From an uncultured Bacteroidaceae bacterium (GTDB lineage: Bacteria > Bacteroidota > Bacteroidia > Bacteroidales > Bacteroidaceae), in NCBI GenBank assembly GCA_905234605.1, contig CAJOIE010000010.1, positions 62,001-126,000 of the forward strand: 64,000 bases of DNA. The letters are read 5' to 3'. The translations under genes and the position numbers were made by a program. Positions within the stretch are counted from its first letter, which is position 1. Every line of letters begins with the position of its first letter. This document shows, piece after piece, positions 51,801 through 59,641 of the stretch. Below the pieces are notes generated by a model that was given only the letters and a program-made list of their open reading frames with translations, was not told the DNA's origin and made no database searches.

Positions 51801-52289
51801 GTCTATGAGCGCCCCTACGATGCCGACGGCCTCACCATACTCCAGAACGCCGATTGCCCGAAGGAGGCTACGTGCAAGGGAGGTCTCGCGGCGAGCGAGG
51901 CCGAAGCCTTCGACAGCGTGCATGCTGCTCGCGCCGTGCTCCGTGGCGACGGCACGCACGAGTGGTTCACAACGGAGACATACGCGCAGGTCGACGATGC
52001 CATGAAGGAGCGGACGGCCGAGGAGGCACGCCGCTTCCTGGACTTCGTGATACGGCTGGGCTGCACTTTCTCACTGAAGAAGAACTTCGGCGTCAGCGAT
52101 GCCACTATCCGCATAGCGCAGAAGGAGTGCGCACGCGACCTGCTCACCTACGTGAACAAAGGGCTCGCCGAGAGGCTGCGTGAGGACGCACTGTCCGACA
52201 GTGTCGAAGAGACGCTCTTCTTCTACCCGCTGAGAGGCATGCTCTCCGCGCTCATCACTGCTATATACGACAACATCATCTGCAAGTAA
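48885..52289 (+). CDS. Large protein with C-terminal actin/Hsp70-fold ATPase domain
   Basis: phosphate-1 IVFAIDLGTTNTHVEY, phosphate-2 IVTIDIGGGTTDIVV, adenosine-like HIAFSGNGSKVIRV; ~590 aa N-terminal region of unknown function. Confidence 0.85.
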   Translation: MSKVFRIYSSGSDTLLDWQGSTENPYGAKAIGEIIDPDAKDSKREITSIPSPFARIDLVKNAYAEVVRSGRLRGDTIFHKIVSDSLDIAQIFFRLPKLRGKVEVIAWHREHELNQLLSGTSAAHRRVGATLSMFLRQDALPDNDKPGVSRGDDKVTPYNFELMQAIYLLRYCGSARRTQMDIIGATSPATLFFSTANDLSYLSADLQFGTDRAFDSEYASLGQREEQFIRFYFAFSKAYPDFSRRFKEVNEYLNLVYRYDLTPEQKDMVDALTPDSVRDYPELTANQDRVEINGVAYRSCGVSTGVVSDFEIRSQAACDDGRRPLVLPVECGTLYTSLTYVSGKWERTYKAPQTDARPVEKRDLPFANEAYPYLTISDFLEDSLVRVKREGRIDDKAFYTAAAADSAYCYLLPLRPLFFSYFTPEQLRADHMLDIEETVTGHVRVRLRIPVKGGVNIDYERSYIDGQPSIEGNGRLLTCDFAVALFTNMAFTSQRQAYYRAGIVTEFEQCDDYSATFWHAGRQVPVAGEVVRNKEHDAYVSCRTYVLEQQCFDLMRIRCRADGRDAEGVLVPLFRHGGSSGGDSKSIVFAIDLGTTNTHVEYRLDGGTSQPFDMDADDAMLKLWGDVDPFRANTLAYDMLPAVIGGHTLYHFPMRTALCVGSATNWHRAVYALADANLPFPYGKKVGYAYDRVHTNLKWSSDGEAEQRVRAYIDSLFMLLRIKTMQMGCPLEQTRIVWFYPISMMRNRYDTFSRAWAEAYAKYFGGEPANVQAMTESVAPYEHFRADNSAVNNIVTIDIGGGTTDIVVAAGGRVTDITSFRFAADAIFGDAYTTAGTTLNRLLCAYESPFRSILSDNGLKDLTDIMDVLVKAKSSANLASFFFSLRDNQDVRDKHVSRNVDWGEMLQSDERFKLVFVIFYTAIVYHLATLMLSRGHRLPRHIAFSGNGSKVIRVLSASNATLEAFTKHIFEAVYERPYDADGLTILQNADCPKEATCKGGLAASEAEAFDSVHAARAVLRGDGTHEWFTTETYAQVDDAMKERTAEEARRFLDFVIRLGCTFSLKKNFGVSDATIRIAQKECARDLLTYVNKGLAERLREDALSDSVEETLFFYPLRGMLSALITAIYDNIICK

Positions 52290-52300
52290 CATCAGTGCAC

Positions 52301-52942
52301 ATGACAGAGAACAACAACATCTATACACCCTGGCTGCTGCTCGCGGCATCGTGTATTGCAATCCTGATACTGGCCCTGTGGGTCTGCAAGCTGCTCAAGG
52401 AGAAGGATGAACTGCTCAAGGAGAGCAGGGAGCCAGACAGACAGCAGAGCCGACACGTCGGCAAGAAGCAGCCGGCCAATGGCATGCCAAAGTCATCAGA
52501 CAAGCGGAAGTCCTCCAAAAAGAGCCGTCAGGGTCAGCCAGCTTCAGAGACACCATCCCAAGAGCAAGCGGTGAGCCCCCAGCCGCACGCCGGTCAGGCA
52601 CTGCCGCAGCCAGCGGAGCCATTGCAGCCCGTGGAGCAGCCTACAGAGAGAGAGTATGCCTTTCTCCGCTGTGCCACAGACGGGCGTTTCGCTGTTCCCG
52701 CCGCCGAGGCCGACGGCAAGACCTTCTTCCGCGTATGGGACGAGGATGGGCAGAAACGTTTTGAGTTTCATGGCAATGAGCGCAAGGCTCTGGCAAACCC
52801 CAATGCCGTGTTCGACGGCGTGTGTGAGCTGCACGGACGGCGTGAGGGAGCAACGGCCATTGAGAACGTGACGCCAGGCGTGCTCACCAGCGACTACGCC
52901 GTGCAGACACCGGCTGTGCTGCGTCTGCACCCGATTATGTGA
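52301..52942 (+). CDS. Single-TM protein with K/Q/P-rich linker and small C-terminal domain
   Basis: WLLLAASCIAILILALWVCKLL; charged/proline linker; C-terminal FLRCATDGRFAVPAAEADGKTFFRVWDEDGQKRFEFHG. Confidence 0.75.
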   Translation: MTENNNIYTPWLLLAASCIAILILALWVCKLLKEKDELLKESREPDRQQSRHVGKKQPANGMPKSSDKRKSSKKSRQGQPASETPSQEQAVSPQPHAGQALPQPAEPLQPVEQPTEREYAFLRCATDGRFAVPAAEADGKTFFRVWDEDGQKRFEFHGNERKALANPNAVFDGVCELHGRREGATAIENVTPGVLTSDYAVQTPAVLRLHPIM

Positions 52943-52965
52943 AACAAAGCAATAAGCATATTATA

Positions 52966-54468
52966 ATGTTTGAGATTATTGAGATTATAGTTACTGCCGG
53001 ATGCATTGCCCTGGAGCTAATCAGCTTTCTCCGGACAATGCGCCTGATACACAGCTACGGGCATATCTTCCCCCAATCGACCGACAGCATCACGCTGACA
53101 GCGGAGCAGGGACGCATCAGCATAGAGGCCGTCAGTCCGTCGCCTACACTCAAGGCGATACTGCTCACGCTCAACCGTTATCTGCACAGCAATGCCAATC
53201 AGGTGAACGACTACCACCTCATGCGCGACGTGGTCGAGCGCAACCGCTCCACGCGAGAGGTTGAGATAGTCACCCTGCTGCCATTCCCGCAGTACATCGG
53301 TCTGGCTGGCACCATGATTGGCATCATCATCGGCGTGGCGACATTCGTCTTTGGCGGCGGCCTCGAGGCACTGGTCACCACGGCGGCTGGCCACAGCGAT
53401 GTCCGCGGCGGCATACGCATCCTGCTGGGAGGAGTGGCGATAGCGGTGGCAACGAGTGCCTGCGGGTTGGTGTTCACGGCGTTGAACAGCTGGTTATTCA
53501 AAAGAGCGCGCACGCAGACGGAGCAGAGGGAGAATGACTTCCTGAGCTGGATACAGGCCGAGCTCTTGCCCAACATCGCCACAGGCCTCAGCTCGGCACT
53601 CAGCCGCATGACCGACAACCTGAACCGCTTCAATGCCGCCTTCTCCGTCAATGCCGACAAGCTCGCCAGCGTGTTGGCCAATGTGCGCTCATCCTACCGC
53701 GACCAGGCCGAGGTACTCCGTCTGTTGCAGAGCACGGATGTCATCCGTGTGGTGACGGCCAACGCCACCATCTACGACAAGCTCAAGAACTGCACCGAGG
53801 AGATTGGCCTCCTCGCCGAGGGGCTGTCGAGCTCACGCCAGTATCTCGCCACGGTGCGCGAGGTGACGGCAAAGCTCGACGATGCCGACCGGCGGGCCCG
53901 CACATGGGAGCGCATGGGGCGTTTCTTTGAGCAGGAGGCCAAGCAGTTAGAGCGGCGCAAGGGTGCCATCACCGAGGCCGTGGGCGAGGTGGACAAGCGT
54001 CTCACGGAGGCTCTCACGGCACTGCGCGAGAGAGCCGACGCGCAGATAACAAGCACCGCTGAAGTCATGCAGGAACACAGGCGCAGCCTCGATGCCTCGC
54101 TCGCACAGCAGGAGCAGGTGTTCACCGAGAGGCTCGGGCAGATGTCGGAGACGATAGGCAAGCGCACACAGACCCTGGAGCGCGTCTTCGCCGAGCAGGA
54201 GAAGCTCTCCGCGGCGGCAGCCCAGGAGCTGCACCGCTACGCGCGACAGCTCGACAACCTGAGCGACATACGTCAGGGCATACGTGAGTTGCAGGCCGCG
54301 GTGGCACAGCAGAGCCAACGGCCGCTGACCGACGCGCCCATCACCGTGACCAGCCGAGTGGCATGGCCGCTGCAAGCTGCCGTATATGTCATTGCCCTCT
54401 TCTGCCTGATAGTTCTGGGCGGTGAGGCCGTGGCATTGTATCACTTCATAGTGTCGGTACTGTCATGA
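52966..54468 (+). CDS. MotA/TolQ/ExbB-like (ZorA-like) membrane protein with long coiled-coil
   Basis: LPFPQYIGLAGTMIGIIIGVATFVF...GGIRILLGGVAIAVATSACGLVFTALNSWLF; ~250 aa helical region. Confidence 0.85.
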   Translation: MFEIIEIIVTAGCIALELISFLRTMRLIHSYGHIFPQSTDSITLTAEQGRISIEAVSPSPTLKAILLTLNRYLHSNANQVNDYHLMRDVVERNRSTREVEIVTLLPFPQYIGLAGTMIGIIIGVATFVFGGGLEALVTTAAGHSDVRGGIRILLGGVAIAVATSACGLVFTALNSWLFKRARTQTEQRENDFLSWIQAELLPNIATGLSSALSRMTDNLNRFNAAFSVNADKLASVLANVRSSYRDQAEVLRLLQSTDVIRVVTANATIYDKLKNCTEEIGLLAEGLSSSRQYLATVREVTAKLDDADRRARTWERMGRFFEQEAKQLERRKGAITEAVGEVDKRLTEALTALRERADAQITSTAEVMQEHRRSLDASLAQQEQVFTERLGQMSETIGKRTQTLERVFAEQEKLSAAAAQELHRYARQLDNLSDIRQGIRELQAAVAQQSQRPLTDAPITVTSRVAWPLQAAVYVIALFCLIVLGGEAVALYHFIVSVLS

Positions 54469-55154
54469 GCCAGCAGGGCAACAGCGAGTCGCATTTCTGG
54501 CCGAGCTACTCCGACCTGATGACCAGCATGTTCTTCATCATGCTCGTCATGTTCGTGCTCACGATGGTGTCGCTGCGCTTCTCGTTGCTCGAGGCCGAGA
54601 AACTGCGCAGGGCCTCGGAGGAGCAGTTGGAGAAGATACGTGAGATACAAGAAGCCGTCCGACAGCTGCCGCAGCAGTATTTCGAGGAGGATACGGCCAA
54701 CAAGCGGTGGATGATACGCAGCGAGTATGCCCCGCATTTCAACATCATGAGCTCCGACATTACCCTGTGCAACGACACCGTGAGCCTGCTCCGTGTGGGG
54801 TCGTCGCTGATGGATGTGGTGGACCGTCTCAATGCCATGAAGGCCGACCCCAAATACAGCAACATGCACATCAGCTACCTCGTGGTCATTGAGGGGATGG
54901 CATCTAACGACAGCTACGTGGACAACGATGCCCTGAGCTACCGGCGTGCCCTGTCGCTCTACTACCTGTGGCGGCGCAACGGCATCTCGTTTGAGCAGTC
55001 GCAGTGCGAGGTGCAGGTGGCGGGCAGCGGCACGCGCGGCATAGGACGCTACAACGCCGGAGGCCGCCACCCGGAGCAGGAGGTGCTCAACCAGCGCATC
55101 ATCATACAGATAGTGCCTAAGATAGGCAACATACCTAAGATAGGCGACATATAG
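54465..55154 (+). CDS. MotB/OmpA-like (ZorB-like) protein
   Basis: WPSYSDLMTSMFFIMLVMFVLTMV single TM with Asp; C-terminal OmpA-like VVIEGMASND...LSYRRALSLYYLWRRNG; 4-nt overlap with upstream gene. Confidence 0.85.
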   Translation: MSQQGNSESHFWPSYSDLMTSMFFIMLVMFVLTMVSLRFSLLEAEKLRRASEEQLEKIREIQEAVRQLPQQYFEEDTANKRWMIRSEYAPHFNIMSSDITLCNDTVSLLRVGSSLMDVVDRLNAMKADPKYSNMHISYLVVIEGMASNDSYVDNDALSYRRALSLYYLWRRNGISFEQSQCEVQVAGSGTRGIGRYNAGGRHPEQEVLNQRIIIQIVPKIGNIPKIGDI

Positions 55155-55170
55155 GCCTCCCGCCGCCCAA

Positions 55171-55953
55171 TCACCACTCTGTCAGGCTGGCCGAGGCCTC
55201 CACGCGACGTTCCAGGGTGTCGGGCAGGGTGGGGAAGAAGTCCATGCCCGTGATGCGCTCCACCTCGTCGACGGTTCTGACATAGAGATCCTTGCGGATG
55301 TTGTCGCCAGTGTTGAGGCATACGAAGCCTATGGCCTTGGCCTTGCCTGTGAGGCAGAGCACGACCTTGAAGAATGCCTCAGGCACGGGTATGCGGTGCG
55401 CACCGATGCTGTCGTGCTCCTGCCGCAGAAAGACGGGGCCGCCCACGATGTAGATGTCGCCATAGCGGCGTGCCCAGCGGCGGCAGTCGAGCTCGATGGC
55501 GTTCCACAAGCCGTTGTTGAGGCGTGGGTGCTGCGGGCATATATTGGTGAGCATGAAGGTTTCTGCCATGGCCGTGGAGTCCCACTTGTTGTCGCCGGCA
55601 GGGCATATATGGCCGCGCGACCAGCCGCTGCCCGCATAGTCAGCATTGGAAGCACGAGGCGCGGGCACGCTGGTGTCCTCGCTGAAGCGGACCGAGCGTG
55701 ACACCTCGCCCGTGGTGTGCTCTCCCGTCAGGTGCCACGCCACCCAGTTGGGCTGCATGCGGGTCGGGTTGTAGCTCACGGTGTAGCTCTTGCGGATGAG
55801 CATCACCTCGTCCTGGCCCGCAAGCGGGGCGGGCTGCTCCAGGGGAGCGGTGCGCGGCGTGAGGTGGCGCGAGCGCGGGCTTGTGCAGCAGGTGCATACG
55901 AGGAGCATGGCAGAGAGGCAGAGTGCCCCGACAGTGGGCTTGAGGGTGACCAT
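55171..55953 (-). CDS. DNA/RNA non-specific endonuclease (NucA family), predicted lipoprotein
   Basis: LLVCTC lipobox; YAGSGWSRGHICPAGDNKWDSTAMAETFMLTNICPQHPRLNNGLW. Confidence 0.92.
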   Translation of the reverse strand: MVTLKPTVGALCLSAMLLVCTCCTSPRSRHLTPRTAPLEQPAPLAGQDEVMLIRKSYTVSYNPTRMQPNWVAWHLTGEHTTGEVSRSVRFSEDTSVPAPRASNADYAGSGWSRGHICPAGDNKWDSTAMAETFMLTNICPQHPRLNNGLWNAIELDCRRWARRYGDIYIVGGPVFLRQEHDSIGAHRIPVPEAFFKVVLCLTGKAKAIGFVCLNTGDNIRKDLYVRTVDEVERITGMDFFPTLPDTLERRVEASASLTEW

Positions 55954-56414
55954 AGTTGCGTGCAGTGGCTGTTTGTCGGGTCAAAGATAGCCATAAATGC
56001 CTCAGTAGCCCTGCCTCGTGCCGTCAAAAAGCAGGTGCAGCACCCTCTCTTCGCGATGCTCGCCAAAAGGGGCACTGTGGCATGCGTGCAGACTGCTGTC
56101 CCACAATGCTTTGCGCAAGCTGCCTGCCACCATGCAGGGTGGTTGGCACGCACACTGCCGCAGCTCATCTCTCTCCCTGCCGCCTCAAGGCCGGAGGCCT
56201 GGCATGTCAGCACTGCAGGGGCGGGCCGGCGGCCCGGTGATGTAGAATAATACACTCTTCCCTCATGCCCGCAGAGAATGACACATAGCCGACATGCGGA
56301 TTTTCATGCTTCCTGTCATGGGAAGCCTCATCGTTTTGCCTATGCTAATCCGGTTCCTTGTGTGTTGCAGATAGTTTTTTCGGGCGAGCAAGTGGCTCGG
56401 TAGCCAAAAACAGC

Positions 56415-56422
56415 TACCTTTG
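56415..56422 (+). promoter_or_regulatory. TAnnTTTG -7 box
   Basis: TACCTTTGC. Confidence 0.45.
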
Positions 56423-56609
56423 CAGCCAGATTAAATAGTCAGGGCAAGACCAATCAGAGAGCCCCCGTACTGAAGGGCGAGGACGCTTGATGTACTTCGA
56501 CATGATGGAGATTGCCCGATGCCCCCCCACGAGAAGATGCCCCGCAGAGAGTTGCACATAGCCAACAGAGTAATGCCCAAATCCCTTGGCCATTACGATA
56601 TTTTTGTTA

Positions 56610-56634
56610 CTCTCTCTCTCTCTCTCTCTCTCTC
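56610..56634. repeat. (CT)12 dinucleotide microsatellite
   Basis: Uninterrupted ctctct... run of 25 nt. Confidence 0.95.
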
Positions 56635-56829
56635 CTTCTAATCTTCGGTTCACCTTAATATAGCACGACGCGCGCACATGCGTCGTCATATACGGCTTTT
56701 CTTGTATTCACACAAGAGAAGTCGGCTTGTTTTTTGTCCCCGTCGGACTACGGCGGCGGGGACAGCGAGAAGGAATAACAAATACCTAAACACTCATTTA
56801 TAAATCATTCAAACAAAGTATTTAAGAAC

Positions 56830-56970
56830 ATGAAAAGAAAAGACTATCTGAAACCGACGATGGAAGTCGTCAAGTGTGAATCCACCGTAGAACTGCTCGC
56901 GGCAAGCAGCAAGACGAGAGTGAGTGCGACAATGAATAGCACGTGGGAGGAGGAGGACATAGACGAATGA
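56830..56970 (+). CDS. 46-aa small protein upstream of the fimbrillin-like gene
   Basis: MKRKDYLKPTMEVVKCESTVELLAASSKTRVSATMNSTWEEEDIDE*; below the supplied ORF-track cutoff. Confidence 0.65.
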   Translation: MKRKDYLKPTMEVVKCESTVELLAASSKTRVSATMNSTWEEEDIDE

Positions 56971-57016
56971 CCCCGCAGTCAACCTGCGTATTGACAACAA
57001 AATACAGGAGAAGACA

Positions 57017-58450
57017 ATGAAAACAAAGAATATCTTCAAGACGTTGGCCGCTGCCATGCTGATGCCAGTCATGCTGCTGACCACATCGTGCAGCAGCGAG
57101 GACGATTTACTCAACACCGAGAGCACCGCAAAGAAAGGCTACACCATTCCCGTCACCGTCAACGTGACCCGTCAGGGCGATGCCACCGCCACTCGCGCCA
57201 CGTACAACAGCGATAGCAAGAAACTGGAGTTCAGCGAGGGTGACAAGCTATTTGTGAGCGGGTGTTATAATGATGGTGAATACAATTATGCCGGTACGCT
57301 GGATTATGACGCTGTGTCTGGAACGTTCAGCGGCACCATTACTACCGCAACTAAGTGGACAGGCACAGCCGAAGAGCTTCTCTCAGCAGATGGTGGTGCT
57401 AATGCCACACTGTTGCCTGCGGGTTACGGAGTCTATGGGTATTTATCTATTGATGAAGAAGGTACTTCTGAAGCTTTTCTGGACGTAAATCCTGGCAAAG
57501 CTTTTGCTACCTCTAAGTCTGCAGCCGTGGAGCAGTTCAGCTGGGAGTATTGTGATTCATATTCTGATGGCTTTACCCTGATGCCTTCCAATTCCGTCCT
57601 CAACTTCACCATCAACGGCTTGGAGGCCAGCTCTGATGTCGATGTGGCATTCTCATTTCCCAATTATCCTGACCCTATTGTCATTTCAGGGAATGTAAAA
57701 ACCGACGGTTCGGGCACCGCTATATTTGCTATCGGCATCATATATGCCAATGACTTAAAAGACTGCACCCTGACGGTGGACGGCAATGACATCACTCTCG
57801 TCAGCGAAAGTAAGGTGGTCGAGGCCGGCATGATTTACAACATCACGAGGAGTGTGGCTCCGGCTAATCCCTTTGCCGGTGTCCGGGCCGAGGACATTGG
57901 CAAGGTGATTGGTGCCGATGGCAAAATCTACGTCGACGCTGCAGCTGCTGCCGCTGCCAACACCACCGCCGTGGCTAAGATTTGCTACGTGGGCAGCGAC
58001 AACGGCGAGGATGCACCATACAACCACGGTCTGGCTCTCGCCTTGAGCGATGCGAATGGCGGTGGCACATGCAAGTGGAAGAATGCGGCCAGCGCAGATG
58101 CAAGCCATATCAGTCAGAATAACCCCAGCAGTTTCGCCAAAGAGAGCGGCCTGCAGTACAACGAGACTCACAACAATGACACTTATCCTGCTTTCAAGGC
58201 TGCGATAGCCAATAATGGTACAGCAGTGCCCACAGGCTGCTCCGACTGGTTCCTGGCCAGTGGCTATCAGTTGACGAAGATGGCTGGTGCTGTAGGTGGC
58301 TATGGTAATTTGGGCTTGAATTCGTCGTCAAAGTACTGGTCCAGTACGGCGTACATGAAAGTCTTCGCGTGGTACTACGACTTCAGCAATGGCTGGAAAA
58401 ACAATCTTAAGCAAGATAAATACCTTGTCCGTGCCTGCATCGCATTCTGA
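57017..58450 (+). CDS. Fimbrillin-family (Mfa-like) lipoprotein with C-terminal DUF1566/C-lectin-like domain
   Basis: MLLTTSCSSEDD lipobox; YTIPVTVNVTRQGDATATRATY; C-terminal YWSSTAYMKVFAWYYDFSNGW...YLVRACIAF. Confidence 0.8.
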   Translation: MKTKNIFKTLAAAMLMPVMLLTTSCSSEDDLLNTESTAKKGYTIPVTVNVTRQGDATATRATYNSDSKKLEFSEGDKLFVSGCYNDGEYNYAGTLDYDAVSGTFSGTITTATKWTGTAEELLSADGGANATLLPAGYGVYGYLSIDEEGTSEAFLDVNPGKAFATSKSAAVEQFSWEYCDSYSDGFTLMPSNSVLNFTINGLEASSDVDVAFSFPNYPDPIVISGNVKTDGSGTAIFAIGIIYANDLKDCTLTVDGNDITLVSESKVVEAGMIYNITRSVAPANPFAGVRAEDIGKVIGADGKIYVDAAAAAAANTTAVAKICYVGSDNGEDAPYNHGLALALSDANGGGTCKWKNAASADASHISQNNPSSFAKESGLQYNETHNNDTYPAFKAAIANNGTAVPTGCSDWFLASGYQLTKMAGAVGGYGNLGLNSSSKYWSSTAYMKVFAWYYDFSNGWKNNLKQDKYLVRACIAF

Positions 58451-58710
58451 TATATAGCAATGTGTTCTCTCCCCGCACTGCGCGGACAGGTCCGTAACGC
58501 TGCGGTGTGGGCGAAATCCCCTCATGGCGGTCTTGCGGCCCGCCGCGAGTGTCAAGAGAATTGCTCACAGGGGACAGCCCCCTGTGAGGCCATGAACCCA
58601 AGGGAGGGCGGCTCAGCGGTGCACCGTGGCATCGGGGGTCGCTCTCCTTCTTCTCTCCCTGCGCGGCGGTGGGCGGTGCCGCTCGCCTGGCGGCCGGCCT
58701 GCCCGCGCTG

Positions 58711-58737
58711 CATGCGCCAGGCTCTGTCTGGCGCATG
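58711..58737. terminator. Strong hairpin upstream of pyrK
   Basis: catgcgccag-gctctgt-ctggcgcatg, perfect 10-bp stem. Confidence 0.5.
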
Positions 58738-58794
58738 TTTGCGGGCATTCTGGTTTTTATGCCGCCGCCGGCAGCTTTGTTTGCGTGGAGGTGC

Positions 58795-58802
58795 TTATCT
58801 TT
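58795..58802 (+). promoter_or_regulatory. TAnnTTTG -7 box of pyrK
   Basis: TATCTTTG immediately upstream of ATG 58809. Confidence 0.5.
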
Positions 58803-58808
58803 GCGGCA

Positions 58809-59624
58809 ATGAAGAAGTATCAACGTGAACTTGTCGTGGCGGCAGCCGAGGTGCTGCGTGCCGACTATACGCTGCTGCGGCTCAAGGCGCCTGCCGGCCC
58901 GTTGCCCGAGATGTGGCCGGGGCAGTTCGTCCAGGTGCGGGCAGATGCCTCGCCCTCTACATTGCTGCGCCGCCCCATCAGCATCAATTTCGTGGACACG
59001 GCGGCAGGCGAGCTGTGGCTCCTTGTGCATGCCGTGGGCTCCGGCACCCGTGCCTTGTGCGCTTTGCGCGAGGGTGAGCGGGTGGATGTCGTGTTGCCTC
59101 TCGGCACGGGCTTTCCGCTGTGCAGCGGCGGGGAGCGTGTGTTGCTCGTGGGTGGCGGCGTGGGCTCTGCGCCCTTGTTGTATCTGGGCTCACGGCTGGC
59201 TGCCCGTGGCTGCGACGTGACGTTCCTGCTTGGCGGGCGCCGGGCTGCCGATGTGTTGCAGGCCGACTGCTGCAAGCGTTATGGGCGCGTGTGCATTACC
59301 ACCGAGGACGGCAGTGCCGGCGAGCGCGGCGTCGTCACCGACCATTCGCTGTGGACTGAGGCCTCGTTTGCCACGGTCTACACCTGCGGGCCTCGCCCCA
59401 TGATGCGTGCCGTGGCCGCCCGTGCCGCGGCCATGGGGGCGCGCTGCTATGTCTCCCTGGAGAACACGATGGCCTGCGGTCTCGGTGCCTGTCTGTGCTG
59501 TGTGCAGCAGACCACGGAGGGGCATGTCTGTGTGTGCACCGACGGTCCGGTGTTCGAGGCCGACGCGGAGTTCTCACTGCGCCCCCTGCCGTCTGCCACC
59601 GACTATAGCGGCACTAATCTCTGA
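58809..59624 (+). CDS. pyrK: Dihydroorotate dehydrogenase B electron transfer subunit
   Basis: LRRPISINFVD, LLVGGGVGSAPLLYL, TCGPRPMMRAV, MACGLGACLCCVQQT. Confidence 0.93.
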   Translation: MKKYQRELVVAAAEVLRADYTLLRLKAPAGPLPEMWPGQFVQVRADASPSTLLRRPISINFVDTAAGELWLLVHAVGSGTRALCALREGERVDVVLPLGTGFPLCSGGERVLLVGGGVGSAPLLYLGSRLAARGCDVTFLLGGRRAADVLQADCCKRYGRVCITTEDGSAGERGVVTDHSLWTEASFATVYTCGPRPMMRAVAARAAAMGARCYVSLENTMACGLGACLCCVQQTTEGHVCVCTDGPVFEADAEFSLRPLPSATDYSGTNL

Positions 59625-59641
59625 CCACTGTCGATTGATAT

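Noticed and set aside
52966-55154. Calling the MotA/MotB-like pair a Zorya system
   Set aside because: No ZorC/ZorD/ZorE-like genes nearby; operon partners are tubulin-like and actin-like NTPases, so only similarity is stated.
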